Source of the DNA: Gnetum montanum
Lineage: Eukaryota; Streptophyta; Gnetopsida; Gnetales; Gnetaceae
DNA: 64,000 nucleotides
Direction: 5' to 3'
NCBI GenBank assembly: GCA_015680685.1
Contig: MNCI01020440.1
Span: forward strand, 55,461-119,460
In this document: positions 1 to 10,999 of the stretch, piece by piece
Position numbering within the stretch: the first letter of the stretch is position 1
How the letters are laid out: every line of letters starts with the position of its first letter
Made by a program: the position numbers and the translations under genes
Notes under the pieces: generated by a model
The model's database searches: none
What the model was told of the DNA's origin: nothing
What the model saw: the letters and a program-made list of their open reading frames with translations, nothing else

Positions 1-2
1 CT

Positions 3-368
3 TCCATGTATCAAGACATTAGTTCAAAGATTCAAAAATGCTATAAATGTCAAGTTCATGGACCCAAGATTAAAAGGGATAGGGCCCCTTTAAAACCAGT
101 AGTTGCGGATAGACCATTTTAGCAATGGGGTTTGGATATTGAGTCCAATGTTTGGGGGAGATATCAAGATTTCTCCAAAGAAGAAAAAAAAGGAGAAGAG
201 CCATCAAACTATGAAGAGTCTCCATGGGGATGGGGAGAAGCTTTGGCCTCTCAAGAGGAAAATGAAGGATTCAATGGAGAAGGACAAAAGAGCTCTTCCC
301 AAAAAGAAAATGAAGAAAAGGTTGAAGAGAAAGCTCTAGTAGATCAAGATGAGAGCTCCACCAAATAA
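3..368 (+). pseudogene. Integrase fragment (zinc-binding region and start of catalytic core) of element H
   Basis: The frame beginning at base 3 reads through a C-x2-C pair (CYKCQVHG), then RAPLKPV and, after one TAG stop, QWGLDIE. This order, the CC half of an HHCC finger followed by the W-G-x-D opening of the catalytic core, is typical of Ty3/gypsy integrase. Homology stops after that Asp, and the frame runs on as a Glu/Lys-rich stretch to 368 that does not resemble integrase, so a rearrangement or deletion removed the rest of the core. The upstream HH half is outside the window. The protein would not be functional. Family is clear; lineage is not. Confidence 0.6.
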
Positions 369-895
369 GAAGACAACAAGACCGCCTACATCACATCAGA
401 AATATCCTATGAAATGGTGAAGGAGATGAAGATTCCCACTAGGGTAACCCTCACAATTCAGTTTCCATCCCAAGAATAGTCCATGAAGAACTTGATGATG
501 TACAATTTATTAGTTTTCTTAGGAATGAGGTTTTTGTCCCATTGCACCTTATGTTAAATGGGAATTTTCCTCAAAAAATATTTCTTTTGAATGTAAAAAA
601 TTCAATGAAAATTTCAGTATGTTTCAGCTTGAAATGTAGTTACACAAGCTCTTTAAGTTTTTTAAGGGGGCAGAAATGTTGGCACATTTGACCATTACAT
701 GGAACAGTTGGAACATTTTGTTCAAAGTGAGCACAATCCCTGGTTATAGATTTGCAGTTTAATATTGTGAGTTGATGGGAAGCAAGCCAATGATAAATAA
801 TCTTGATGTTGAAGTGTTCTAGAACATAGAGCTAAAATGTTAGGTTATAAAGATTGGGGTAAAGGAAAAAAAACTAAGGATGGAATTATTTATTA
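369..895. other. Degenerate internal region of element H, no gene seen
   Basis: AT-rich sequence with stops in all frames. It lies between the integrase remnant and the CpG-retaining segment. I see no recognisable protein, RNA gene or repeat here. Confidence 0.5.
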
Positions 896-1967
896 CTAAA
901 GAATATATCCCCTGTTAATATTGAATACATTATCAAAAATCGGATTATCAAAGGGTCGGATTCGGTGGTCACAGTAATAGGCAAGTGCGGTTAAACTGGT
1001 CGTTGTATTAGCGATAAAGCCCTGCACATGGAAGAGGTAGAAAAATGCAATGAAGAAGATAAAAAAAATAAATATAATAATGGCCACCGACGGAGCAGGA
1101 ACGAACTACGTGCAGATTACAAGAACGAATGATGCAAAAATTCAACACAAAGGGGTCAGATCCGAAGGCAAGCAATTGGCACGTGGAGAAACAGAGACGG
1201 CGGAGACGACGTGCGCTGTGCATAGGCAAAAAGAGCAACTAAAACAGTATCTACACTTACACCTATATTCGCAGAAAAGAAAATTAGCAGCCTGCCCAAA
1301 AAAAATTATCAGTCAAGCCCAAAGATTCAGCTCAACATTAAAAAAAACGCGTGCGATCATGGAAATGTTGCTGTTAAAATTGAATCAAGAGCTATCGCAA
1401 GCTGAAAGCCCTATCTCTGGTTGAAGACTTGAAACGACCTTGCAGCATTACGAATTATTCAACACTTGCAGCATTTTTATGGCTCCAACTGACGAAAATT
1501 AAAAAAAAAGGGGCGCCGAATAGAGACCCGAAACCCTTAGCGTTGAGAACCATCTATGACCATCATTGTTATTGCAGATATCGTTGCATCCGCGATAGGT
1601 ACCGAACCAATCTGGCCTTTTCCGTTGAAGTTGTTTCCTGTTTGCTTGCCGATCTGAGCACAGGCCACCATGACGGAGGGACGACCGAAATTGCAGAGCC
1701 AAAAATTATGTCAAAACTTGCAGGTATTTTCAAGAAGCAGAGGTTACAACAGTTGCTGATCCAAACAGAACACACAACAACGTTTCTTGATACAGCAGCA
1801 GAGTCTTCTCCCATGAAGGCAGTTGCTGGAACGTGTTTGATCAAAGAATATATTTTGAATCCATTGCAGAATCGGTGGCTTTACCTTCGGGCTCGTATTT
1901 CGGGTTATTCCAAATTTTAATCACCATTATCGGATGCAAAATAAAAATTAACCACCGCTACCACCAA
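896..1967. other. CpG-retaining segment with open frames of unknown nature
   Basis: This segment keeps many CG dinucleotides, unlike the surrounding retroelement DNA. On the plus strand two adjoining open frames (1050-1424, 124 codons; 1429-1920, 163 codons, different frame) cover most of it, but minus-strand frames overlap them and neither product resembles a family I know. The long frames may simply follow from the local composition. It lies immediately before the purine tract of H, so it may be cargo in the 3' internal region or a fragment of host DNA. I do not assign a gene. Confidence 0.35.
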
Positions 1968-1983
1968 TAAGAGAGGAAAATTA
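1968..1983 (+). promoter_or_regulatory. Polypurine tract of element H
   Basis: Purine-rich AATAAGAGAGGAAAATTA abuts the TGTTGG LTR start. This is the expected position for plus-strand DNA priming next to a 3' LTR and it sets the orientation of H as plus. Confidence 0.65.
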
Positions 1984-3832
1984 TGTTGGATTTTTATAAA
2001 ATCTTAAAGCTTAGTGACACTTAGGAACTTAAATTAAATTAAATTAGGCTAGATTAAGCTCTAATCTTTAGCCAAATATTTTGCTAAGCAAGACTTATAA
2101 GTAATTTCCCAATTAGATTAGATTACATTAAGGATGCTACAAATTAACATTAGAACTCCACTTATGCATTCAAATATATACATATATTAACACATCAACC
2201 CATACATCGAATCCATGGTTACTATCCCCATCACTATATGAAATAAAGTATTTTTATGATTTAAAAGGGAAAGGATAGAACAATTATGAGATATTCATGT
2301 AATATCTTATGAAAGGAAACATTTGGCTATTATCTCTTTTATTTAACTATAAAATTTATAACTAAATTATAGCCTTTTTTATCTCTTTGGTGGTTGCAAC
2401 CACCCAAAATTGTTGTAACTTACCTAACTTGTTGGGCAAGTAATCTTCCCAACTTGTTGGCCAAGTAATCTTCTAATTGGTTGGCCAAGTTACTTGGGAG
2501 AGAAGTTAGGTGAGATATTTTTTAATATGTAACTTCCCTACCTACCTTGGAACCCTATAAAAAGGCTTCAAGGGTCAAGGAAGAAGATCATCATCACACT
2601 TGGGGTCTCATACATCACACTTTGAAGGCTACTAGTTAGCACTTGGGCTCTCACTTGGAGACACTTTGAGTCTTGGGAGAAGAGCATTTTGTAAAGAAGA
2701 AAGTGTGGACGATTGCTTGCAAGATGGCTTGCTAGAATAAAGATTTCAGCCTCTTTGTCATGGTCCTGTGAGTTATGCATTTCATTTTTTGTTTTGTTTA
2801 AATTGTTTAGCTAGTGGTTTAGATAGTATCATCCTTGGCAAGTAATTTTGGGATTTTTAGATTGCTCTTACTGTTCTTGTTGCCCGATAGAAATTTCTAT
2901 TAAAATTTTGCCATAGAAGCGCTTGTGTTTAAAAGCCTTAAGAGCATTTTAGTAGTAAATTTCATTATTGTGCAACGTGTGGGAACTGCTATTGGGATTG
3001 TTGTAAGAGAGCCTCTGTTTGTAGTCACGCCGTTGAACAATTCAGTAGTCGAGAGGGTTCAGAAAATCTTTGGTATTTTGATGGGACCAGAATAGCTTCT
3101 TTTTATCTTTAAAGTGAATTCTCGTGGTATTTCAATCAGAAATTGTCAAGTCTTTTAAAGGTTCTGTTTGAATGCAATCGTTGACATCTATTATCTAGTC
3201 AAAATGGAGTCTCGTACGTGGTAGTTTACGCAGCAATTTTTGGTAGCATAATAGGATTGTCTTGAAGATATTGCTTGTTTGAGCCTTGGAAGTTTGAACA
3301 ATTCGTAGATATTGAATTTGGGATAGCTTTATTGCGAAGTGTTTACTCGTGTCATTTTACCTTGTTTAAATATTTGAGGTCTACACAAATCTGCTTTCTT
3401 TTCTTTTCTGCTTATTTCCATCGAATCTTGCTCTATTTCTAGTTTTCTTGTGGAACTATCTCTTTCTCTGGGGAAAATTAGGAGTAGATTGCGGAGTTGT
3501 GCTCAAATGTTTTTGGAAAATTTTATTTGTTACAAGTAGGTATTATAAGGACTGCATAGACTAGGCAGTTGAACAAAATAGGAAATTTTCAAGAACTCAC
3601 AGTACTGGGCAAAGTTGGCTGAATCTCTTTAAAGTAAGTCATTTATAGTTCACACACAATGCAATTGTTACATTTTACACAACCACACGCCGCAATAGCA
3701 CACACACATACTCACGTTAACTACTGAGTTTATTTGGAGGTATCTGGGCCTTGGTGTTGCCAAAGACCAGCAGGCACCTAAATCCTGTTCGAGGACACTC
3801 GTTGACGGTCGCGTCCCAAATGGTCACCAACA
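1984..3832 (+). repeat. 3' LTR of element H (about 1.85 kb)
   Basis: Starts TGTTGG and ends CCAACA, giving a 6-bp inverted terminus with TG...CA ends. A TATA box (CTATAAAAAGG) at 2554-2564 follows a run of repeated TTGTTGG(G/C)CAAGTAATCTTC copies at about 2425-2490, a plausible U3 promoter. The element preceding it ends in a polypurine tract. No second copy of this LTR is in the window. Confidence 0.7.
2554..2564 (+). promoter_or_regulatory. TATA box of the H LTR
   Basis: CTATAAAAAGG within the LTR, about 570 bases from its start. Transcription would begin roughly 30 bases downstream, near 2585. Confidence 0.55.
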
Positions 3833-4736
3833 ACTAGTAGAAAAAGATGAAGTGTGGTATAGATCGTTGAAATCAAATTCAATCCATCAATGGTCCACAA
3901 TGCTAGAATTTTTCAACAAAAAATACCAAATCTATGCAAGGGTGTTCAACCTAAGGAAATGAATCCAAGGATGGAAACATGAACAACATGAACTTTTGGA
4001 TATGGACCTAAATAGATACTTTTCTCTACTGTATTAATGTTTAGGCCATAGTTTCTCTCAAGAAAAGCAACTTTTCCACATCATAGATGGACTTCATAGT
4101 CAAATGAGAAAGACCTTTGGGATTTATACCCAGGGTTGGTTACATAAATTAAAAGTCCATTAGATACATAGGATAATTGAGCATGTGGAAAAAGAAGAAG
4201 AAGAGCTATGTGAATGAGAGAATTTTGAGGAATATCATTGGGACCCCACTCTTCAAAAGAAGATGGTTCATCTATATGATCAGGAAAAATAGGCAACTCT
4301 CAATGAGGTGATTTTGCAACAAGCCTTATCAATATAAAAGTCTATCAATGAGCTTGAAGCAAGGTTAGATAAGATGTTGAAATGAATAAATGAGAAAGTT
4401 ACAACTTGTGTAGAAATCATAGAGGAGAGAGTAATGCAAAAAAAATCAATTCATCACAACAAAAAGAAGAAAAAAAACCAAGAAATAGCTAGGAATACTT
4501 ATCGGCAAAAAAGGAAATTGACTGTAGAAGAAGAGGCTATAGACTCAACCATTAAAGAAGATGATGGATGTGACATCTACATATATGACCATCTAAAGGG
4601 CTATTGCCTAGTCATGTCACATTTACATGAGTATTGGGGTTTTGCATTGAATCCCAAGTTCGTACGAAAGCAAATGCCTAGGAAATTACCTTTCTCACAA
4701 GGTAATTATAAATAGTTCAACAACCAATTACACTAT
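3833..4736 (+). pseudogene. gag capsid-region remnant of element F, part 1
   Basis: Translation with a few stops aligns along its length with gag in A (18240-18541 plus 27887-28440) and C (minus strand, 56100-55300). Shared landmarks are WYRSL, QWSTMLE, a Q-L-F-H-I-I-D-G-L-H segment, RKTF-x-x-Y-x-QG, and a Lys-rich stretch leading to DDGCDIY and a PFSQGN tail. These are features of a retrotransposon capsid followed by a basic region. The N-terminal half was separated by insertion of H. A 93-codon open frame at 4434-4715 is the longest surviving piece. The Gag protein would form the virus-like particle shell in the cytoplasm; this copy is defective. Confidence 0.75.
4732..4736. repeat. Target-site duplication of element G, left copy (ACTAT)
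   Basis: ACTAT at 4732-4736 equals ACTAT at 10124-10128, just outside the right LTR. For this match the element must include two extra bases (TA) beyond the TG terminus at its left end. Confidence 0.55.
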
Positions 4737-5308
4737 TATGACATCCCATCCCCATATGTCATGGAAAACATCAAATATACAATACATTAAACATTATGCG
4801 TATGAAGAAAATATACCAAATACAAATTATATGCAATAGTCAACACTATGTATAAGGACAATAATAGAAAAAATGGAGAAAAAGAAAAAAATAATACTTT
4901 GTTGATGGAATAGCTTATTTGAATTGTTCTCTGAGAGTGTTCCTTGGGGTTTTCTTCCCTTGACATCTATCCCTTAGAGGCAATCCAACACTATCATCAC
5001 GGTTAGGCCTATAACCTGGTCAAAAGGGATGGCCAGTCCACTTCTTGTCTTGCTTCACTCGACTTCCTTGACTTTCCTATATCGACTTCTCCACCCCATG
5101 ACTTTCCTGTATTGACTTTGCCATTCCATGTTGGCATGACCTTTAACCTTGGGTATAAATGCCTTCAATCAAACCCCCAAAGGTTACCTCAAGAGACATG
5201 TCCATTATTACAACATGTCCTTTTGGGTCTAAGATAACAATAACACTTGTTATGAAGAGACACCATCTTCATTAGTTAACAACATCATTTAAAAATGGGG
5301 ATGTGACA
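4737..5308 (-). repeat. 3' LTR of element G
   Basis: Direct repeat of 9597-10123; on the plus strand both begin TATGACATCCC and end GGGGATGTGACA. Compared with the right copy it has about 90 extra bases near 4890-4985 and lacks a short stretch present in the other near 10017-10040. Confidence 0.8.
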
Positions 5309-5330
5309 ATCTATCCCCCTTAGGTTTTGT
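5309..5330 (-). promoter_or_regulatory. Polypurine tract of element G
   Basis: On the minus strand the bases before the 3' LTR read CCTAAGGGGGATAGAT, a G-rich purine tract directly abutting the TGTCACATCC LTR start. Confidence 0.65.
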
Positions 5331-5777
5331 TCATCCTCGAACGAATCCACATTCTCTATCTTTTTCTAGCTCTAATGCTTTCTTTCATGATCTTGTGCTC
5401 TAATAATTTGATTTCTCTTTTGAACTTGAAGTTGTTTCTTACTTATTCTGTAAACAAAAGAAATGTCGGAAAAATATATGGAAAATTAAATATTGCTTTC
5501 TTGATACTTAATTTTTCTAAGATAATGATAAGAAGTGAATTAAAGATCTACCAACTACTAATCACTAGTTCTAACTAGGGTCCCACAATGTGCAACTCAT
5601 ATTTGGTTATCTAAGTGAAGGCAAGGAAAATTATTTATTTCCAACTTGCATTACCTTAGATATTTTATTAATCTAATTTAATAATTAAAAAATGAATAAA
5701 ATAATAAGATTAATTAAATAAAAGTAAAAGTGAGATACTTGTTCATCTTGATCAACCTTATGAACTGATGGGAGTAA

Positions 5778-6932
5778 CTATAAATCTACCATAAGTAATA
5801 TATGATCAGATGGTCTTGTTTAGGATGGCAAGACTTGATTTTGATTCTTCTCAACTTCTTCTTTAGAAATCAACTCTAGTAATTGGGTAACTTGAAAGAA
5901 TAAGGCATCATACCAAATATAATCCAAAGTTTCAATGAAGAATGTTTTTGACCCATCTTCATTGTTCATTGCAAAGTAATTTGTAAATTGTGGTTCTTGA
6001 TGAGTACAATCCATCAACATCATATGTTCCTAAATTCTAGAATCTAATTTATCTACTAAGGATTCAAAGTAAGCAAAATATGCACTAGCTAATGGAATTG
6101 CATGCTGACTTGATGGAAACAACTTTTTCAAATCAGGTTCATCTTCCAAAGATTCCTTTACAGATCCATATTTTAAGAATTGATAAACACTACTTCCAAC
6201 TTTTGCATTGAAATCTCCACAAAGAATAAATGGAACTGGATTGGTACAACTCAGGAATAACTTCTTCTTCAAATGTTCTTCTATTTGCTTAATCAAGTAT
6301 GCTCCTTGACAAAGTCTAACATCTGAACATGTTGGTTTGGAAATTAAGTGTGCGTTAACCATGCTTACACATCTTCTTGATAGATGAACTTTTAGAATCA
6401 CTACCAACGCTATGTGATTTTTCCAAAATCTTGACTATTCTTTCTTTTCCATTGCTTGAAGTTCTGGAATTTCAAAAATCATATTTTCTAAACTTCATTC
6501 AAATCTTTGTACCAATTCAAAATTGGCTTCTTTATAAAGGATCACAAAACCATCCATGTTGTAATTTCTATAATATGCTAATTTGTATGGCTCAAAAGAA
6601 CTTCCACAAAAACCGTTTTTCTTATAAATACCTCTGTATCCCATCTTTTCCAAATCTAGTTGGAATTGATATAGAAATTCCCATGGTAAGATTTCTTGTA
6701 GGCACAAGATATCAACATCCAAATCTTTTAACTCTACTAAGATGCGTGGGTATCAATATTCATGCGAATCCAAGGCTCATGATAGACATAGTGGATGTTG
6801 TTTCTCACTCATTAGTGATCTTGCAAGCACATCGTATCTTGCAACTTTCATTCTTATTCTTGGATTCTTGTCTAGATCATTTCTCTTCATGAGTATCATA
6901 CTCCTTATTAAAACAAGATTTTGAATCTCCAT
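5778..6932 (-). pseudogene. CCR4/Angel-type poly(A) deadenylase sequence captured by element G
   Basis: One minus-strand frame from ATG at 6932 to TAG at 5778 (about 385 codons) matches the endonuclease/exonuclease/phosphatase fold of CCR4-family deadenylases, which shorten mRNA poly(A) tails in the cytoplasm. In order: a degraded S-Y-N-x-L start (RYDVLA), DILCLQE with the catalytic Glu, GYRGIY, VNAHL for the usual NTHL, SDVRLCQ, LCGDFN, PLASAY, FTNYF, DYIWY and terminal PSDH. The Asn of the first motif is Asp and the Thr of NTHL is Ala. Six in-frame nonsense codons break it, but there is no frameshift and no sign of an intron, as expected of reverse-transcribed mRNA. There is no LRR region. 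It lies in the sense direction of element G. Not functional as it stands. Confidence 0.8.
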
Positions 6933-6949
6933 GTTGTTTTGACCTATGT

Positions 6950-7780
6950 TTTGATTATAGGATGGATTAATATATTCTTTTCTTGATAGTTGAAGATTTT
7001 TCTATTTCTTAAACTAATTCTCCAATACATCAACTAATAATCAACTACATTAACTGAATAACTATATTATCTATTTTTATAATTATATTATCTAATTTTA
7101 GTAATATTTAATGACATCATATAATTTTAGTAATATGTAACTATATTATCTAATTCTTAGTGGCCTTTTTATCCCCTTTAAAACATTGGCTTCAGCAATG
7201 TAATTAATGACATGCCATAATTATCTTAAGATTATTTTCAAGGGTTATGTACTAAATCTTAAAATCTAAAAGGTTAAATTTATAATATCATTGAATTATA
7301 GGATGCTCAAATGATAAATCTAACCTCACCATTGAGTTTAAAAGGGTGAAAAATATTATAAATAACTATTCATATGTTGAAAATGGACATCGTATGCTTG
7401 AGTGATGCCAAAATTAAATTTTTGAGGATCTTGAGATGCTATATCAGGCAAGGAGTAAAAACTAATTTTTGGGATTCCATGGGATGGATTTGACTTCACC
7501 ATTAGGTTTGACAGGTTGATATCTATAGGAAAAAACTCTTAGTTCATCGAAAAAGGTTTTTGAAATCAAAAGTTCTGGCTTTTGAAATCTATGTACTTTG
7601 GTGCAAGAAACAAGACTTCCTGAGAGGGCACCCATCCCAATTCTACTCCAAAGTGAGCATGGTTAATTGTGAAATTTTTATCTTTGTTGTGAATACCACA
7701 CCAAATTTTAATTTTGAAAACTATTTTTGCAGGTTCCTAATTTAATCTAATAGTTCAATGATGAAAATTTAAATTTTCTA
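6950..7780. other. AT-rich interior of element G, no gene seen
   Basis: AT-rich with stops in all frames; I recognise no protein or RNA. It lies upstream, in element orientation, of the CCR4-like sequence and may include its 5' untranslated part. Confidence 0.4.
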
Positions 7781-7904
7781 TTAATTGATAGGAATTTCAA
7801 CTTTTTCCATCAGTTGATGAACAATTGAAAATTTTCTATCATATAATAGAGAATTTGTCATTTTTTTGAGAATGAAAGCAATGACCATAGTGACACATCG
7901 TTTC

Positions 7905-8240
7905 AAGGTCTGCACAACAACATTGGAGGTGGTGATGGGTAATGCTGGAAGCGATGATAGGTTGCACTGAAGGTAGTGATGGGTGGCACTGGAGATGGTG
8001 ATGGATGGTGCTAGAGGTGATGATGAGCGACATGGGAGGCAATGATGGGTAGCGTAGAAGGTAGTGATGGGTGGCACTGGAGATGGTGATGGATGGTGCT
8101 AGAGGTGATGATGAGCGACATGGGAGGCAGTGATGGGTAGCGTAGAAGGTAGTGATAGGCAACACTAGAGGTAGTCATGGGCGACATGGGAGGCAGTGAT
8201 GGGTAGTATGTGCGATAGGTAGTGGGCAAGTAGCAGGTGG
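7905..8240. repeat. Minisatellite, 88-bp period with shorter GGTGATGGG-type subrepeats
   Basis: An 88-bp unit beginning AGGTAGTGATGGGTGGCACT starts at 7971 and 8059 and begins again at 8147 before degenerating. Flanking sequence has related 30-bp GGTAGTGATGGG pieces. The strong strand asymmetry creates long minus-strand His/Thr/Pro-rich frames, which I regard as repeat translation and not as genes. Confidence 0.8.
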
Positions 8241-9582
8241 GCATGGTAGGTGTGTAACAGGTAGGAGCAGGGCGTGTATTGGATGGCACATAATAGGGTG
8301 TGTAATGGATGGTGCATGACATGTCATGTGAGGGTGGGGTAACAACAATGGCCTTGGCAATGATGGCGATAGCAAGGGTTTTTGGTGCAACATGGTTCGA
8401 CAATAAGCATAGGCTCAAGCGCGAGTGTGGCGTAGTAGTAGATTGTAGAACATGGTAGTACATTAGAGCAATGGCGATGGTGGAGTGGAGTAGTGATGAC
8501 GGAAAAGGCACACAGGTTGTAATATGATGATGAAATACAACATAATATGGTTGTAGATGGCAACGTGATGTGGTGCAGGTGGTGCGGCCAATGGGTTGCC
8601 CTTCGGGCTAGCCCAAGGCCCAATCCTCTTGTGACCTCTTGTGACCTGCTAGCAGCCTAGCCATGGATGGCTGCAAGCTTAGTAGTGGTTAAAATTATTT
8701 TTTATTTTTTAATATATCTTTATCTTTTTTTACTTTTTTTTGTTGGGGCTTGAGTTTGAACCNATTTTATTATTAGTTTATTCCACCTTGCCTCGACGAT
8801 TGACGTGGTGGTTTAGTTGATGACAAGGTAAGGGTTCAATATGGGTAAATGGTCATTCTGGGTTAATTCTTAACCCTAAAATATTGAAATTTTTTTTTTC
8901 AAATAGTAAATTAATAATTTAATATTATTTTAATGCATGTATAAGAAGAAACTTTAAACATCAATATCTCCAAAACTATAAGTCCAATTGAGACAAAATT
9001 TGTACCATTGGAATCATATTGATGAGTACTGCGCATTGGAAATAGTTTTAGGGTTCAAAAATGAAGTTTATTTTTCAAGAATTAAAAGGACTAAACTAGC
9101 CTATTTTGTTGAACTGACATTTCTAGGTTAACATATGGTAACTTGAAATCTTCTAGATTACCTGGATAGTGAATTTCAACAAAAAAATATCAATTCAAGT
9201 CATGGTTACTAAATTTCTTAAAAGAAATTTAACAATGATCATAATAAATTAATAATTATAGTATTAATATGGGTAAGAGTTACTTGGACCATTGTATCAT
9301 TATCTTACCAACATCTCTTGTAATTGATGAATTTTCATGAGGTATCATCAAATCTTCATCGGTTAATGATATCCATGAAAGAAATTTTGTTGGTTGCTGG
9401 GATCTAGATGCCTGATCCATTGTTTGTGAAGTCAATGGAAGGTTATCTTTTGACTTGCATCATAAATATATGGTACATCTGGTGATGATCAATGACTTTC
9501 CATGTGTTGTGGCTTCAAGATTCATCATAAAGTTCATGTTGTAGTTGGCCGATAGTTTTGAATGGCCCTTGGGTCATGGTTT
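8241..9582. other. Leader region of element G
   Basis: Between the minisatellite and the primer site. Apart from a short minus-strand frame of 46 codons (ATG at 9420, stop at 9280), the first after the primer site, no gene is evident. That frame does not resemble Copia gag. A single N occurs at 8763. Confidence 0.4.
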
Positions 9583-9595
9583 GCTTTGATACCAA
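9583..9595 (-). promoter_or_regulatory. Primer-binding site of element G (initiator Met tRNA)
   Basis: The minus strand reads TTGGTATCAAAGC directly after the 5' LTR. It matches the common plant LTR-element primer site TGGTATCAGAGC, complementary to the 3' end of initiator Met tRNA, with one substitution. This is typical of Copia elements. Confidence 0.75.
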
Positions 9596-9596
9596 T

Positions 9597-10123
9597 TATG
9601 ACATCCCATCACTAGCTGTCATGGAAAATGTCAAATATACAATATTAGACATTATGCGTACGAAAAAAATATACCAAATGCAAAATATATGCAATATTTG
9701 ACATTATGTATAAAGGAAATAATAGGAAAAATGTAGAAAAAGAAAAAAAATGCTTTATTCATAGGCAATCTAGCACTACCACCACAGTTAGGCCTATAAC
9801 TTAGCTAGAAGGGATGGCCAGTCCACTTCCTATCCTACTACACCTAGCTTCCTGTGACTTGCCTATATCGGCTCTACCACCCCACGACTTGCCTGTACTA
9901 GCTTTGCCATTCCATGCTGGCATGACCTCTAACCCTAGGTATAAATTCCTTCAGTCAAACCCCTAAAGGTTACCTCAATAAACACATTTATTATTACAAC
10001 ATGCCTTTTTGGGTCTTAATCACAACTACCCTTTCAGGTCTTGTTAAGATAATAATAACACTTGTTATGAAGAGACACCATCTTCATTAGTTAGCAACAT
10101 CATTTGGGAATGGGGATGTGACA
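9597..10123 (-). repeat. 5' LTR of element G
   Basis: Direct repeat of 4737-5308. In element orientation it starts TGTCACATCCCC and is followed by the initiator-Met primer site. Confidence 0.8.
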
Positions 10124-10985
10124 ACTATCCTTGTGGGAAGTCTTACTAGCCTTAACACTATCATGCAATGCAGTTCTAGAAACCATAGTCATGGGGGGAG
10201 GCCATGATAAAACTAGTGCTACCCTTATTGTCAATTGAACCTATCCAAATACTACATTCAACAACTTGTTTTCCCAACAAGTTCTACTTTACCTTAAATC
10301 ACTATTACCACTCTCCCAAATATCATCAACTCACAACATCTTCTATGAGGTCATCACCTCATGCTTCTCATCCTTCATCATATCCTCAATATTCTCATAC
10401 TTCCCTCCACCATATGTTACAGCCAACAACATAGGAAGGTTCAGAACCACAACATCAATAAAAGAATGCCACTTGTGCTACAAACATAGATAGAAATGAT
10501 AATGCCAGTAGATCCCCACCTTAATCTCAAAAGCACCCTTTCTTTAGGATGGTTTCCAAGCATAAGCATAACACTCATGGACCAAATAGCTCATTCAAAC
10601 CAGCACAATGCCAATCAAGTGCACCACCCTTTCTACCACAACCATTTTCCTTCGATCCTATGCAATGGCCAACATCCATTGCTACTCCAACACCTGACAA
10701 AAATGATGAATCTAACACTATGGATAGATAGAAGAATCCATGCATAACTAATCATGATAAAGGATGCATTCATGAGCTAGATGTTCACAAAGTTAACACA
10801 ACTTCTATTTTGATCCACTGAATGTTTTAAAACCAAGTGTGTGAACAACAACCCATCTACACAGCTGCCACTAAACCAAAAGACATCGAGTGGCTTGAAA
10901 ATGAAAGTCTAACATTGATTCATAAATGCATGAAACCTACCTACCCACTTATTAACTCTTGTCATGGAGGAGATACCCCATCCTA
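10124..10985 (+). pseudogene. gag-linker remnant of element F, part 2
   Basis: After element G the plus strand resumes with broken frames rich in His, Pro and Ser (for example 10204-10434 and 10549-10731). A Pro/His/Gln-rich linker occupies the same place, between capsid and protease, in element C (minus, 55280-54560). Position and composition, more than residue identity, support this. Protease and pol do not follow; by about 11000 the sequence is already the T-rich region that follows integrase in element A (near 32740). That marks the pol deletion. Confidence 0.5.
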
Positions 10986-10999
10986 AAATCAAGAATTAA

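Larger units (their letters stand above)
1..3832 (+). mobile_element. Element H: 3' part of an LTR retrotransposon, nested in element F
   Basis: Read left to right: an integrase remnant, a degenerate internal region, a purine-rich tract at 1968-1983 and an LTR of about 1.85 kb starting TGTTGG and ending CCAACA. The LTR ends exactly where gag homology of element F resumes (3833 onward), so H is inserted in F. The left end and 5' LTR lie outside the window. The bases just left of the LTR (AATTA) do not match those just right of it (ACTAG), which fits a 3' LTR rather than a solo LTR. Confidence 0.7.
4737..10123 (-). mobile_element. Element G: non-autonomous Copia-type LTR element carrying a CCR4-like sequence
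   Basis: Two direct repeats of about 0.55 kb bound it. On the minus strand the 5' LTR (right) is followed at once by an initiator-Met tRNA primer site, and the 3' LTR (left) is preceded by a purine tract, so transcription runs right to left. No gag, protease, integrase or RT is seen in the 4.3-kb interior. Instead it has a minisatellite and, in the sense orientation, an intronless CCR4-family deadenylase sequence. A 5-bp duplication (ACTAT) flanks it, and gag homology of F continues on both sides. The structure fits a non-autonomous LTR element that captured a host mRNA. Confidence 0.75.

Noticed and set aside
1050-1920. A two-exon or two-ORF protein gene on the plus strand
   Set aside because: The two frames differ, overlap long minus-strand frames, and resemble no family I know. 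Kept only as a region of unknown nature.
1984-3832. Solo LTR of element H
   Set aside because: The flanks (AATTA and ACTAG) do not form a duplication, and a polypurine tract precedes the LTR, so it is a 3' LTR with internal sequence to its left.
6377-6892. 171-codon plus-strand ORF
   Set aside because: It is the antisense shadow of the CCR4-like frame, which has family motifs on the minus strand.
7781-8623. Several minus-strand frames of 70-166 codons rich in His, Pro, Thr and Ser
   Set aside because: They translate an 88-bp minisatellite and its flanks in several frames at once. No domain is visible, so they are composition artefacts.
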